NCBI GenBank assembly: GCA_964510855.1
Contig: CAZEDB010000005.1
Location: 25,125 to 89,124 of the forward strand
Direction of reading: 5' to 3'
Length of the DNA stretch: 64,000 nucleotides
Source of the DNA: UBA8828 sp964510855
Lineage (GTDB): Bacteria > Verrucomicrobiota > Verrucomicrobiia > Opitutales > UBA953
Shown here: positions 24,516 to 32,482 of the stretch, in pieces
Position numbering within the stretch: the stretch's first letter is position 1
Layout: the number at the start of each line of letters is the position of its first letter
Notes under the pieces: generated by a model
Seen by the model: the letters and a program-made list of their open reading frames with translations, nothing else
Databases searched by the model: none
Told to the model about the DNA's origin: nothing
Made by a program: the position numbers and the translations under genes

Positions 24516-25142
24516 TTACTTACGACGGCGGCGGATGGCAGCGCCGGCAAGAGCAAGGGCACCGAGGATCAAGCCGTAAGTGGACGGTTCAGGGACGGGA
24601 GTGCCGATGGTCAGCCTTTGGATGGAACCGCCACCAGCATCGAGCGTCCAGACCCCCGTATTGAAGAGGCTATAATCCTGATCGATTACAAAAGAACCAG
24701 AGGCGGGGACTTCGAAGGTGATAAGGTCCCCATTTATGACAGGCAGACCTCCAGCAGCGCCGGGGCCAAAACCAACGCTCAGGACCATGTAGTTGGCGGT
24801 GGGCGTCGTGAGGAAAAAGACACCGTCTATCTCGGCGGTCGCCGACGTCCTCGTGTTGGCTAGGAGAATTCCAGTACGACCGACGGTGAATTCATGGGGC
24901 GAGGGCAGAACGTCGAACGGCCTGAGGCCGTTCACATCGCCGCCAAAGGAATTCACCCCAGACAAATCCGAGCCACCCACAGGGAAATTTGCGATGGTGC
25001 GGGTAAGAGTGCCGGTGAAGGTCCACGAGATGCGGCTGTCGAGGCCTCCATTCTCGGCGCTGATGACCATGTCCCAGACAAAGCTCTGAGCGGAGCCCGA
25101 GGCGGCGGCGAGTAGGGCGGTGAGTGCAGAGACCGTGCGCAT
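24516..25142 (-). CDS. Exported PEP-CTERM protein of unknown function
   Basis: 208 aa. Signal peptide MRTVSALTALLAAASGSAQ, then a beta-rich body with strands such as RISWTFTGTLTRTIANFPVGG, YMVLSVGFGPGAAGG and DLITFEVPASGSFVIDQDY, resembling the small beta-sandwich proteins often found before PEP-CTERM tails. C-terminal sorting signal PEPSTYGLILGALALAGAA then IRRRRK. A perfect terminator follows. No enzymatic motif; likely a matrix or surface protein substrate of exosortase. Confidence 0.83.
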   Translation of the reverse strand: MRTVSALTALLAAASGSAQSFVWDMVISAENGGLDSRISWTFTGTLTRTIANFPVGGSDLSGVNSFGGDVNGLRPFDVLPSPHEFTVGRTGILLANTRTSATAEIDGVFFLTTPTANYMVLSVGFGPGAAGGLPVINGDLITFEVPASGSFVIDQDYSLFNTGVWTLDAGGGSIQRLTIGTPVPEPSTYGLILGALALAGAAIRRRRK

Positions 25143-25228
25143 TTAAAGAGTAAAAATGCGGGGCAGATAAATTCAAGGCGAAATGAAACTTACAAGACGT
25201 AGGCGAGGTGCCTAGCTGCTAGGGCCTG

Positions 25229-25260
25229 CCCGCTGGGCGGGTCGCGGTCGTCCCAGCGGG
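25229..25260. repeat. REP-like palindrome, copy 2 (9-14-9)
   Basis: Arms CCCGCTGGG (25229-25237) and CCCAGCGGG (25252-25260), perfect over 9 bp, with a 14-base loop (CGGGTCGCGGTCGT). Same layout as 24349-24380, with covarying arm positions. It stands immediately downstream of the third PEP-CTERM gene, where its sisters carry the 31-bp hairpin repeat. Confidence 0.7.
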
Positions 25261-25266
25261 ACAACC

Positions 25267-26049
25267 TTACTTACGACGGCGGCGGATAGCAGCGCCGGCG
25301 AGAGCGAGGCCACCGAGGATTAGGCCGTAAGTGGAGGGTTCAGGGACGGGAGGAATACTGCCGAGCGTCACGGTGGCGGACTGCATAGTGACATCAAAAT
25401 ACTGTCCAGGGGCGGGTTTCATGGTCTGCATGTCCATGAGCACACCCGATCCGAAGCGCAGCTGGGTGAAAATCGCGTCGGCTGCCGGCAGGTAGGAGAA
25501 ATTCTGATTGGCGGTCGAATAGGTGACGTTGCTGTAGGTGTAGATGAAATCACCAGCCCAGCCGGGCCCGCTGCGCGCGAGACTGAAGGTGGAATTCACG
25601 CCGCCAAACAGGTTGTAGTAATTGCCGTCTGCGGTCACGAGGGCGACTATCGGATTGCCGGCTGTATTGCTCGGGTTGGACGTGAACTGGAAGGAGACCG
25701 AGGTCAGGTCGGAGATCCTGAAGCCGGGGAGATCGTTGATGGCAAGGTTGCCGGTGAAAAAGCCGGTATCCTGAACTCCCCAATTCGCCGCCTGAGGATA
25801 GGTATTGATGTAGGACTGCGGCACCGTCGACCACCCCGCGATGCGATAGGAGCCATCGGTGGTCGTAATATCCCAAGGCTTCGTCACCGGGGAGCCGCCG
25901 ACGGGGGCCGCCGTGGCATCCAAGGCATGGGAGGATAAATTGGAGGGCTGGAAGGTGGGATCGGACGTGCCGAAGCTGTTGGTGTAGCTATAGCCTTGGC
26001 CATGTGAAACGGCGGCTAGAAGAAAAACAGCGAAGGTACTGTTACGCAT
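25267..26049 (-). CDS. Exported PEP-CTERM protein of unknown function
   Basis: 260 aa from ATG 26049, chosen because a signal peptide starts there (MRNSTFAVFLLAAVSHGQG); the frame is open to 26106 but without a better start. The body is beta-rich and Ser/Thr/Asn-rich (FRISDLTSVSFQFTSNPSN, VALVTADGNYYNLFGGVN), looking like a secreted structural or carbohydrate-binding domain. C-terminus: PVPEPSTYGLILGGLALAG, hydrophobic helix, IRRRRK. Third of three tandem PEP-CTERM genes with nearly identical tails but unrelated bodies. Confidence 0.83.
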   Translation of the reverse strand: MRNSTFAVFLLAAVSHGQGYSYTNSFGTSDPTFQPSNLSSHALDATAAPVGGSPVTKPWDITTTDGSYRIAGWSTVPQSYINTYPQAANWGVQDTGFFTGNLAINDLPGFRISDLTSVSFQFTSNPSNTAGNPIVALVTADGNYYNLFGGVNSTFSLARSGPGWAGDFIYTYSNVTYSTANQNFSYLPAADAIFTQLRFGSGVLMDMQTMKPAPGQYFDVTMQSATVTLGSIPPVPEPSTYGLILGGLALAGAAIRRRRK

Positions 26050-26108
26050 AAAATTAGTTAAACAAAGCAACTTACAGGCGGGCAAGAAAAAGATGCGCAA
26101 ACCCAATT

Positions 26109-26134
26109 GGCGGTTCTAGAAAAACCGCCCTACC
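26109..26134. repeat. Hairpin with CCCTACC tag at the 3' end of prmC
   Basis: GGCGGTT (26109-26115) and AACCGCC (26123-26129) form a 7-bp stem, followed by CTACCCC. The tag again reads CCCTACC across the stem edge. It overlaps the prmC stop region and may act as the transcript end of the prmC operon. Confidence 0.55.
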
Positions 26135-26975
26135 CCTTGCGGGCCTGCCAAAAGCGAGGGCGACCGGAGAGGTCGGATTTACCCTGCCCTTCCACGAGTC
26201 CAACGCGCGTGGAAATTTCCGCGAGCGCCGCGTGTTGGTCGATGCCGGTTTCAAGCACAACCCACCCACCAGAATTTAAAAAAATAGGCGCGGCTTCAAG
26301 AATGCGGCGCAAATCAGCAAGGCCGTTCTCAGGTGCGGCGAGTGCAGCGGTGGGATCAAAGAGGCGTACCTCGGGCTCGGCAGAGGCGACCTCACCATCA
26401 GTTAGGTAAGGTGGGTTAGAAATAATAAGATCGTAGCGATCGGTTACAGCACTGAACCAGTCGGACTTAGCAAAGTTCACGCGCTCGCTGAGGCCAGTGA
26501 GGGCAGCATTCTCGCGCGCGAGGGTTAAAGCGTCGTCCGAAGCATCGAGTGCCTCAACCTTCCACGCGGGACGTTCATGGGCGATAGCCAGAGCAATCGC
26601 ACCCGAGCCCGTGCCGAGATCAAGAACGCGAACTGCTTGGTCGGCCGGAAAAAGCGTGAGGGCATGATCCACCAGTTCTTCGGTTTCATGACGTGGAATA
26701 AGCGCCCGGCGATCTGACTTAAGAGTGAGATTTCGAAACTGCACCGTACCTAAAATATGCTGTAAGGGCTCGCGTGCCGCGCGACGCACGGTGGCATCAC
26801 GCAAGCGGGTAATCTCATCAGCATTTAACAAACGCTCAAACTGTAGATAAAGCTCAAGGCGCTTCATACCGAGGACACCCGCGAAGAGGTGTTCCACTTC
26901 GGCCTTAGGTTTAGCTAAACCCTTACGACCAAGAAATTCTTCCGCTTTTTTGAGCGTCTCAAGTAGCGTTTGCAT
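26130..26975 (-). CDS. prmC: Release factor glutamine methyltransferase PrmC
   Basis: Methylates the Gln of the GGQ motif in release factors RF1/RF2. 281 aa. N-terminal helical domain (1-85), then IPRHETEELVDHAL (usual RPETE with Pro replaced by His), SAM motif VLDLGTGSGAIALAIA and the catalytic NPPY in DLIISNPPYLTDGEV. Starts 3 bases after the Sua5-type gene ends, so they form an operon, a common pairing in bacteria. Confidence 0.94.
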   Translation of the reverse strand: MQTLLETLKKAEEFLGRKGLAKPKAEVEHLFAGVLGMKRLELYLQFERLLNADEITRLRDATVRRAAREPLQHILGTVQFRNLTLKSDRRALIPRHETEELVDHALTLFPADQAVRVLDLGTGSGAIALAIAHERPAWKVEALDASDDALTLARENAALTGLSERVNFAKSDWFSAVTDRYDLIISNPPYLTDGEVASAEPEVRLFDPTAALAAPENGLADLRRILEAAPIFLNSGGWVVLETGIDQHAALAEISTRVGLVEGQGKSDLSGRPRFWQARKG

Positions 26976-26978
26976 AGT

Positions 26979-27959
26979 TCAGCGGGCGGCGGCGCGACGT
27001 AAGCGATCGTTAAGTGCAACTCCAACACCTGTAGGTTCAGCGAGTTCAACCAAGATGGCCTCGTAGCCGCGACGGTCGAGCTTACGGAGTATGGCAAAAA
27101 GCGCGTGAGCGGCTTCGACAAGATCGCCCGACTCTGAAAGATAAAAGGTGTCGATTCCTGCAGGCAAAGATTTGCGCCGCGACTGAAGCAGTAGCGCCGT
27201 ATGAGCCGGAGGAATGACCGGTGCTGTACCCCGCGCAAAAAGATGAAGGGGGGTGAGCGGGCTGTAGTGGCGAGCCAACATACCGGGTGCTAGTTGCGCT
27301 TCGTTCGTTTCAGCGGCACGCGTGACGACTTCTACAGGTATACCGAGCGCAGCCTCGAGTGCCTCGCGTGCGATGGGTCCGGGTCGGAGTAAGCGAGCCT
27401 GGGTGGTGTCGGAAAGGTCAAGAATAGTGGACTCAATACCATGCACGCAGGCACCACCATCCACCATCCAGGGGCAACGCTCCCCGAGTGAATCACGTAC
27501 ATGCGATACGAGGGTTGGGCTGATATAACCAAAAGGGTTAGCACTCGGAGCTGCCAAAGGGCCAACGAGTTCGAGAATTTTTCTAAAAACAGGGTGGGCA
27601 GGAATACGTACCGCCACGGTTTCCTGCCCAGCTGTTACTAAATCGGGAACCGACGGTAGACGCTTAAGAATGACGGTTAAAGGACCAGGCCAAAAGGCAT
27701 TCAATCGATCAAGGCGGACATCTGTCTTAGCGACGCGCTCAAGTTGGGCGCGGTCACTGACATGGACAATTAACGGGTCGAGTAAAGGGCGGCCCTTGGC
27801 GGCAAAGACTTTAGCTAAAGCTGCAGGATTAAAAGCATCTGCAGCCAAACCATAGACGGTTTCGGTAGGGAGGGCGACAATCTCACCAGCACGAAGCAAG
27901 GCGGCAGCACGCTCGAGGTCCGAACTCGAAGCAGAAAGAATGGGCGGTAGGTCAGCCAC
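26979..27959 (-). CDS. L-threonylcarbamoyladenylate synthase (Sua5/TsaC type)
   Basis: Makes threonylcarbamoyl-AMP for the t6A37 modification of ANN-decoding tRNAs. 326 aa, i.e. the long Sua5 form: YrdC domain (about 10-205; PTETVYGLAADAF, KGRPLLDPLIVHV, AVRIPAHP, LAAPSANPFGYISPT, GGACVHGIESTILD) plus linker LAPGMLARHYSPLTP and a C-terminal Sua5 domain ending in GVGVALNDRLRRAA. Upstream partner of prmC. Confidence 0.93.
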   Translation of the reverse strand: MADLPPILSASSSDLERAAALLRAGEIVALPTETVYGLAADAFNPAALAKVFAAKGRPLLDPLIVHVSDRAQLERVAKTDVRLDRLNAFWPGPLTVILKRLPSVPDLVTAGQETVAVRIPAHPVFRKILELVGPLAAPSANPFGYISPTLVSHVRDSLGERCPWMVDGGACVHGIESTILDLSDTTQARLLRPGPIAREALEAALGIPVEVVTRAAETNEAQLAPGMLARHYSPLTPLHLFARGTAPVIPPAHTALLLQSRRKSLPAGIDTFYLSESGDLVEAAHALFAILRKLDRRGYEAILVELAEPTGVGVALNDRLRRAAAR

Positions 27960-28031
27960 GTGAAAAGTAAGCCGTGGGGCGCAAGTAAGCGCAAGGCAGG
28001 GAAAAACCTAGGCAAAAAGACAGGGACAACA

Positions 28032-28057
28032 AAAAGGCCCGCTGAAGCGGGCCTTTT
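28032..28057 (-). terminator. Rho-independent terminator downstream of rpsR
   Basis: AAAAGGCCCGC / GCGGGCCTTTT stem with loop TGAA, between the rpsR stop (28076) and the next minus-strand gene start (27959). Symmetric A/T tracts. Confidence 0.85.
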
Positions 28058-28075
28058 AACTTAGTAAGCCGCAGC

Positions 28076-28270
28076 TTACTGCATCGAAAGCATCGAGCGA
28101 CCGCGCTTGATGGACTTCGAAACGTGGCGCTGTTGACGAGCGTTGAGGCCGGTCAACTTGCGGGGCAGGATTTTACCCGTCTCGGTGACGTAACGGGCGA
28201 GGGCCTCGGGATCGGTGAAATCGAAATCGAGGGGATTTTTGGAGCGGTTAGGCTTACTGTCGGTGCTCAT
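28076..28270 (-). CDS. rpsR: 30S ribosomal protein S18
   Basis: 64 aa from ATG 28270 (MSTDSKPNRSKNPLDFDFTD). The core YVTETGKILPRKLTGLNARQ and the basic IKRGRSMLSMQ tail match bS18, which binds S6 on the small-subunit platform. It lacks the zinc-type cysteines found in some S18 proteins. An upstream in-frame ATG at 28309 would add 13 Pro-rich residues that are not family-like. The gene stands alone here, away from rpsF and rplI, with its own terminator. Confidence 0.92.
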   Translation of the reverse strand: MSTDSKPNRSKNPLDFDFTDPEALARYVTETGKILPRKLTGLNARQQRHVSKSIKRGRSMLSMQ

Positions 28271-28402
28271 GGGAGGGTTTGAAATGGGGATTCCTGGGGG
28301 CTGAGGCAAGAGGAAAGGAGGGTCTCACGAGGGGCCGGGGCATAAACGAGGCAAAACCCCTAAATGAAAGGGCCTGAGGGGATAAAACCCCATAAACCCC
28401 GA

Positions 28403-29929
28403 TTAATACGCCTTAGCCATGACTACGCGGCGGGCACTGGGCTCACCGGTCACCACACATTTACCAGGCTCAGCTTTCGCATGAAGCGGAATACAGCGAA
28501 TGGTAACCTTGAGCTCTTCCTTGAGACGTTTCTCGACTTCAGCCGAACCATTCCAGTGGCAAAGAGCAAAGCCGCCGTGAATTTCAGGCCGCTCGGCATG
28601 ACTCGCTGCGAAGTAAGCCTTCAACTCGTCAAAGGTGTCGATGACCTTAGTGTGAGTAGCCTGGAAGGCACGAGCCCGCGCCAGCAAGTTGTCTTGAATG
28701 GTCTGTAGGCGAGCGGCGATACCGCTAACTAATTCGGCACGAGGCACCAGCGTTTTTTCTCCGGTGTCGCGGCGAGCAACCATCGCGGAATCGGCGGCCA
28801 TATCACGTGGACCTACTTCAATGCGCAGCGGCACACCCTTCTTAATCCAATTCCAAGTTTTTTCACCGCCGCGGAGATCGCGGTCGTCAATGGTTACCGT
28901 AACGGGACGGCCATGGAAGGTTTGAGTAAGGAGCTCTTTCTGTAACGATTTACAATAGGCGAGAACTTCGGATCGGCCTGCATCATCGCGATAAATCGGA
29001 ATAATCACCGCATGCTGAGGGGCGAGACGGGGCGGAACGACTAAACCATCATCGTCGGCATGCGTCATAATCATGCCACCAATCAAACGCGTAGAGACAC
29101 CCCACGAAGTTGTGTGCGCATACTGCAAGGTGCCGCCTTCATCTTGGAAGCGAATGTTGCACGACTTAGAGAAGTTTTGCCCTAGATAATGCGAGGTTCC
29201 CGCCTGTAACGCCTTGCGGTCTTGCATCATGGCTTCGATACAGAAGGTCTCGACCGCACCTGGGAAGCGTTCCCCCTCGGTCTTGGTGCCTTGAATCACA
29301 GGCATCGCCATATGATTTTCAGCAAAGTCTGCGTAAACCTCGAGCATGCGAACCGTCTCTTCCATCGCCTCTTTTTCGGTAGCATGGACGGTATGACCTT
29401 CTTGCCAGAGAAATTCAGCGGTACGTAAGAAAAGTCGCGTACGCATTTCCCAGCGCACCACATTAGCCCACTGATTAATGAGGATGGGTAGATCGCGATA
29501 CGACTGCACCCACTTGGAATAAGTTTCGCCGATAATCGTTTCTGAGGTGGGTCGAACAATCAGCGGCTCTTCAAGCGGGCCGGCGGGAACGAGTTTACCA
29601 TCTGGCCCGGCTTCGAGTCGCGAATGCGTTACCACCGCACACTCCTTTGCAAAACCTTCAACGTGCTGAGCTTCCTTCTGCAGGTAGCTCATAGGAATAA
29701 AAAGCGGGAAGTAGGCATTCACGTGACCAGTGGCCTTAAACTTAACATCGAGGTCGCGCTGAATGTTTTCCCAGAGCGCATAGCCCCAAGGCTTAATCAC
29801 CATGCAACCGCGCACAGGACTATTCTCCGCGAGGTCGGCGGCCTTGATGACCTGCAAGTACCATTCAGGGTAGTCCTCAGCACGCGTAGGCGTGATGGCG
29901 GTTTTGGGCTTAGCAGGAGGTTGCGACAT
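28403..29929 (-). CDS. proS: Prolyl-tRNA synthetase, type 3 (archaeal/eukaryotic-like)
   Basis: Charges tRNA-Pro. 508 aa, without the editing insertion of the common bacterial type 2 enzyme. Class II motifs: motif 2 region VVRWEMRTRLFLRTAEFLWQEGHT, the proline site ending in GTSHYLGQNF, motif 3 in TSWGVSTRLIGGMIMTHADD; anticodon-binding domain from about 285 (PPRLAPQHAVIIPI). The C-terminal zinc-type domain of the archaeal form is present (GGFALCHWNGSAEVEKRLKE, then GKCVVTGEPS) although only some of its cysteines remain. No convincing hairpin terminator in 28310-28402. Confidence 0.95.
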   Translation of the reverse strand: MSQPPAKPKTAITPTRAEDYPEWYLQVIKAADLAENSPVRGCMVIKPWGYALWENIQRDLDVKFKATGHVNAYFPLFIPMSYLQKEAQHVEGFAKECAVVTHSRLEAGPDGKLVPAGPLEEPLIVRPTSETIIGETYSKWVQSYRDLPILINQWANVVRWEMRTRLFLRTAEFLWQEGHTVHATEKEAMEETVRMLEVYADFAENHMAMPVIQGTKTEGERFPGAVETFCIEAMMQDRKALQAGTSHYLGQNFSKSCNIRFQDEGGTLQYAHTTSWGVSTRLIGGMIMTHADDDGLVVPPRLAPQHAVIIPIYRDDAGRSEVLAYCKSLQKELLTQTFHGRPVTVTIDDRDLRGGEKTWNWIKKGVPLRIEVGPRDMAADSAMVARRDTGEKTLVPRAELVSGIAARLQTIQDNLLARARAFQATHTKVIDTFDELKAYFAASHAERPEIHGGFALCHWNGSAEVEKRLKEELKVTIRCIPLHAKAEPGKCVVTGEPSARRVVMAKAY

Positions 29930-30038
29930 AGAGGCGGCGGAATGAAAAGAAAAGGCGAGTCGAGGGCGGGTGACAATAGCAGGGTTAAAAGAAACCCGCC
30001 CAACCCTATTCAGGCTTAAATCGAGCGCGCGACCCGGT

Positions 30039-31385
30039 TTAGCGACTCCAGTCGGCTGCTCCTTGACGCGTAGCCCGGAAGAATTTTACCGATAAAACTA
30101 TAGCGGCGAAAGCGAGGCTTAAGGCTAAGGCGATCCATATGCCTACCGCGCCAAGCCCAAGCGGGAAGGCCAAAACGAGCGCAAGGGGTAGCGCGATACC
30201 CCAGTAAGCTAGAGCTGCAGCCCACGAAGCCCAGGCGGCATAGTTAATCGAACGTAACAGATGCGCAGCCACAACCTGTAGAGCATCAAAGGGCGCCCAG
30301 AGTGCCGCGGCGATTAAAAGTGCTGCGGCCAATACTCCGGTGGGCGTTCCTGCGACAGCATACAGGGCGAGCAAGGGCTCGCGCAGGAGCACAAGGCCCA
30401 GCCCGTAAGCTGCCATACATACGCCCGCGATTAAGAGCGCACCGAGTCCGATGGCGCGGGCCGCAACGCGATCATTGGCCCCGCGCGCTTCACCGACGCG
30501 AATGCCTGCGCCAATACCTAAACCTAAGGGCAACATAAAGGCAGCCGACGCAGTGCTCACCGCAACTTGGTGCGCCGCCTGTGCGGTGGGTGATATCCAA
30601 CCCGCCATAATGGGCACTAAGGCAAAGATACCGACTTCGCTTAAACTATGAAGGCCAGCAGGTATACCGGTCTTGAGCAGACGACGGAAAACCTCACGTG
30701 TGTAACCTAAAGCCCAGCAAGGTTTACCTCGACCCGGCGTGAACCAAAGGCCGGCCAACATAATGATACGTGAGAACAAGGTAGCCCACGCTGCACCTGC
30801 AATGCCGAGAGCAGGACATCCCCAATTGCCATACATCATGACCCAATTCAGTAAAACGTTCGCCAGTAGACCAACGCTAAGCCAAGTCAGGGAAATCCAA
30901 GGCTGGTGTTGGCTATCGCGATGAGAGCGCAGGGCATGAAAGAGTAATCCAGGCACCATCGCCCAAGCCATAATCACATAATAATCGTGCGCTGCCTCTG
31001 CCACCTCAGGAGCCGAGCCGAGCATCGGCAACAAAGAAGCAAGAGCGTGCGTAGCTGCGGCCAGAACCACCCCTAAGCCTAAAGCTAGGGTCATCCCGTG
31101 CCTTAGTATGGTTGAAGATGAGCCCGCGATGCCGGCGCCATTATCTTGCGATTGATAAACACTGATGGCTCCCACCACACCGATACCAAAGACGTAGGGA
31201 ATATAGTTGAGGTTTCCTGCGAGCGCACTGCTCGCGAGGGCCGTCTCACCGAGACGAGCCGCCATCACCACATCGGTGACAAACATGAGCCCGTAGCCCA
31301 CCATCCCTAACATAATCGGAACCGAAAGACGCAGCGTGGGAGGAAGCTCGCTCCGAATACGAGCCCAAGAGATGGACGAACTCAT
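30039..31385 (-). CDS. MATE-family multidrug/Na+ antiporter
   Basis: 448 aa inner-membrane protein with about 12 hydrophobic segments, in the two-bundle layout of MATE exporters (NorM-like). N-half features: LRLSVPIMLGMVGYGLMFVTDVVMAARLG at the start of helix 1 region, SALAGNLNYIPYVFGIGV; C-half: HQVAVSTASAAFMLPLGLGIGAGIRVGEARGA, the conserved MATE loop. Exports cationic drugs or metabolites with Na+ or H+; substrate not predictable. Start overlaps the stop of the upstream ABC ATPase gene by 4 bases, an unusual partner for a self-sufficient transporter. Confidence 0.9.
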   Translation of the reverse strand: MSSSISWARIRSELPPTLRLSVPIMLGMVGYGLMFVTDVVMAARLGETALASSALAGNLNYIPYVFGIGVVGAISVYQSQDNGAGIAGSSSTILRHGMTLALGLGVVLAAATHALASLLPMLGSAPEVAEAAHDYYVIMAWAMVPGLLFHALRSHRDSQHQPWISLTWLSVGLLANVLLNWVMMYGNWGCPALGIAGAAWATLFSRIIMLAGLWFTPGRGKPCWALGYTREVFRRLLKTGIPAGLHSLSEVGIFALVPIMAGWISPTAQAAHQVAVSTASAAFMLPLGLGIGAGIRVGEARGANDRVAARAIGLGALLIAGVCMAAYGLGLVLLREPLLALYAVAGTPTGVLAAALLIAAALWAPFDALQVVAAHLLRSINYAAWASWAAALAYWGIALPLALVLAFPLGLGAVGIWIALALSLAFAAIVLSVKFFRATRQGAADWSR

Positions 31386-32440
31386 AGCGAAAGAATGACG
31401 GCATCTTCAGGCTCAATCCAAGCGACTAAAGGCAAGGCGGTGTTGAGACGCTGGCGGGCATTGGCTTCAGTAATATGCAAGACTGTGCCCTGCTCGGTAA
31501 CAAAACGGTGGCGGGTGAGTTCGCCTTCAAAGCGTGATTCAGTGATCTTACCTCTCCAGGCATTTTCTTCAGGGCCTTGCGACTCGAGACGTAACGCTTC
31601 TGGGCGAAGACACAGCATCACTTGACTACCTTCAGCGGGTGGTTGCGAGGGTTGGGCCAAGGCCGCACTCACTTCGCCAAGCGCGCAGCGAACCACGCCC
31701 TCCCCTGCAGCTTGTCTTACGAGCGTGGCGGGCAACAAATTAGCCTGACCAAGGAAAAGAGCCGTCCAACTATCTACCGGCCGGCGATAGCAATCTAACG
31801 GGCTGCCCGTTTGTATGAGTCGACCTTGCTTGAGAATAGCCAAGCGGTCAGCCCAAGCCATAGCTTGTGGCAAATCCTGCGTAACCCAAACGGTCGTGAT
31901 ACCTTGAGCGCGAAGGTAAGGACGAAGTTGAGCCCATAACCCTGCACGTGCGAGTGAGTCGAGTTGTGAAAACGGCTCATCGAGTAACAGCAAGCTAGGC
32001 TTGGTCGTTAGGGCACGAGCAAGTGCCACGCGCTGCTGCATACCGCCGGAAAGTTCAGCTAAAGGTCGCTGAGCGACTTCCGATGCACCTAATAACTCCA
32101 GTAAAGATCTCGCATGCGAGCGCACCTCAGGCGTGGAAGATGATGCCAATAAAGATTCCTCGACGGTTAACTGCGGGAAGGTAGGCAGTGTGGGACTTAC
32201 CAAGGCCACGGAGCGATCCCGCAAAGGTAGGCTGGTGATATCGCGCTCGGCTAAATGCATCTTGCCGCCGTCTACCGGCTGCAATCCTGCGAGTAATTTA
32301 AGTAGGGTAGATTTGCCGGCACCCGAGGGGCCAAGTACGGCGAGGAGCTCGCCTGCTGCCGCCTCAAGATAGAGTCCTGCGAGTGCGTCCGTTGAGCCGA
32401 AGCGACGGCGAAGATTGCTGATACGGAGTTGGGCCACCAA
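31382..32440 (-). CDS. ABC transporter ATP-binding protein (FbpC/PotA-like) with altered Q- and H-loops
   Basis: 352 aa: nucleotide-binding domain (1-230) and C-terminal TOBE-like domain (about 270-350). Walker A GPSGAGKS (37-44), signature LSGGMQQR (130-137), Walker B LLLLDEP (150-156). Odd: in the Q-loop the expected Phe-Gln is Ser82-Pro83 (LVSPTLPTFPQLTV), and the switch histidine of the H-loop is Gln188 (WVTQDLPQAM). Both residues are normally needed for coupling and hydrolysis. No permease or binding protein gene is nearby; the gene is coupled to a MATE exporter by an ATGA overlap. Family resemblance is to importers of iron, spermidine or sugars. Confidence 0.88.
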   Translation of the reverse strand: MVAQLRISNLRRRFGSTDALAGLYLEAAAGELLAVLGPSGAGKSTLLKLLAGLQPVDGGKMHLAERDITSLPLRDRSVALVSPTLPTFPQLTVEESLLASSSTPEVRSHARSLLELLGASEVAQRPLAELSGGMQQRVALARALTTKPSLLLLDEPFSQLDSLARAGLWAQLRPYLRAQGITTVWVTQDLPQAMAWADRLAILKQGRLIQTGSPLDCYRRPVDSWTALFLGQANLLPATLVRQAAGEGVVRCALGEVSAALAQPSQPPAEGSQVMLCLRPEALRLESQGPEENAWRGKITESRFEGELTRHRFVTEQGTVLHITEANARQRLNTALPLVAWIEPEDAVILSL

Positions 32441-32482
32441 CGTGAGAGACGACGGACTTGCCCGAAAGGCAAGCCGAGGACT

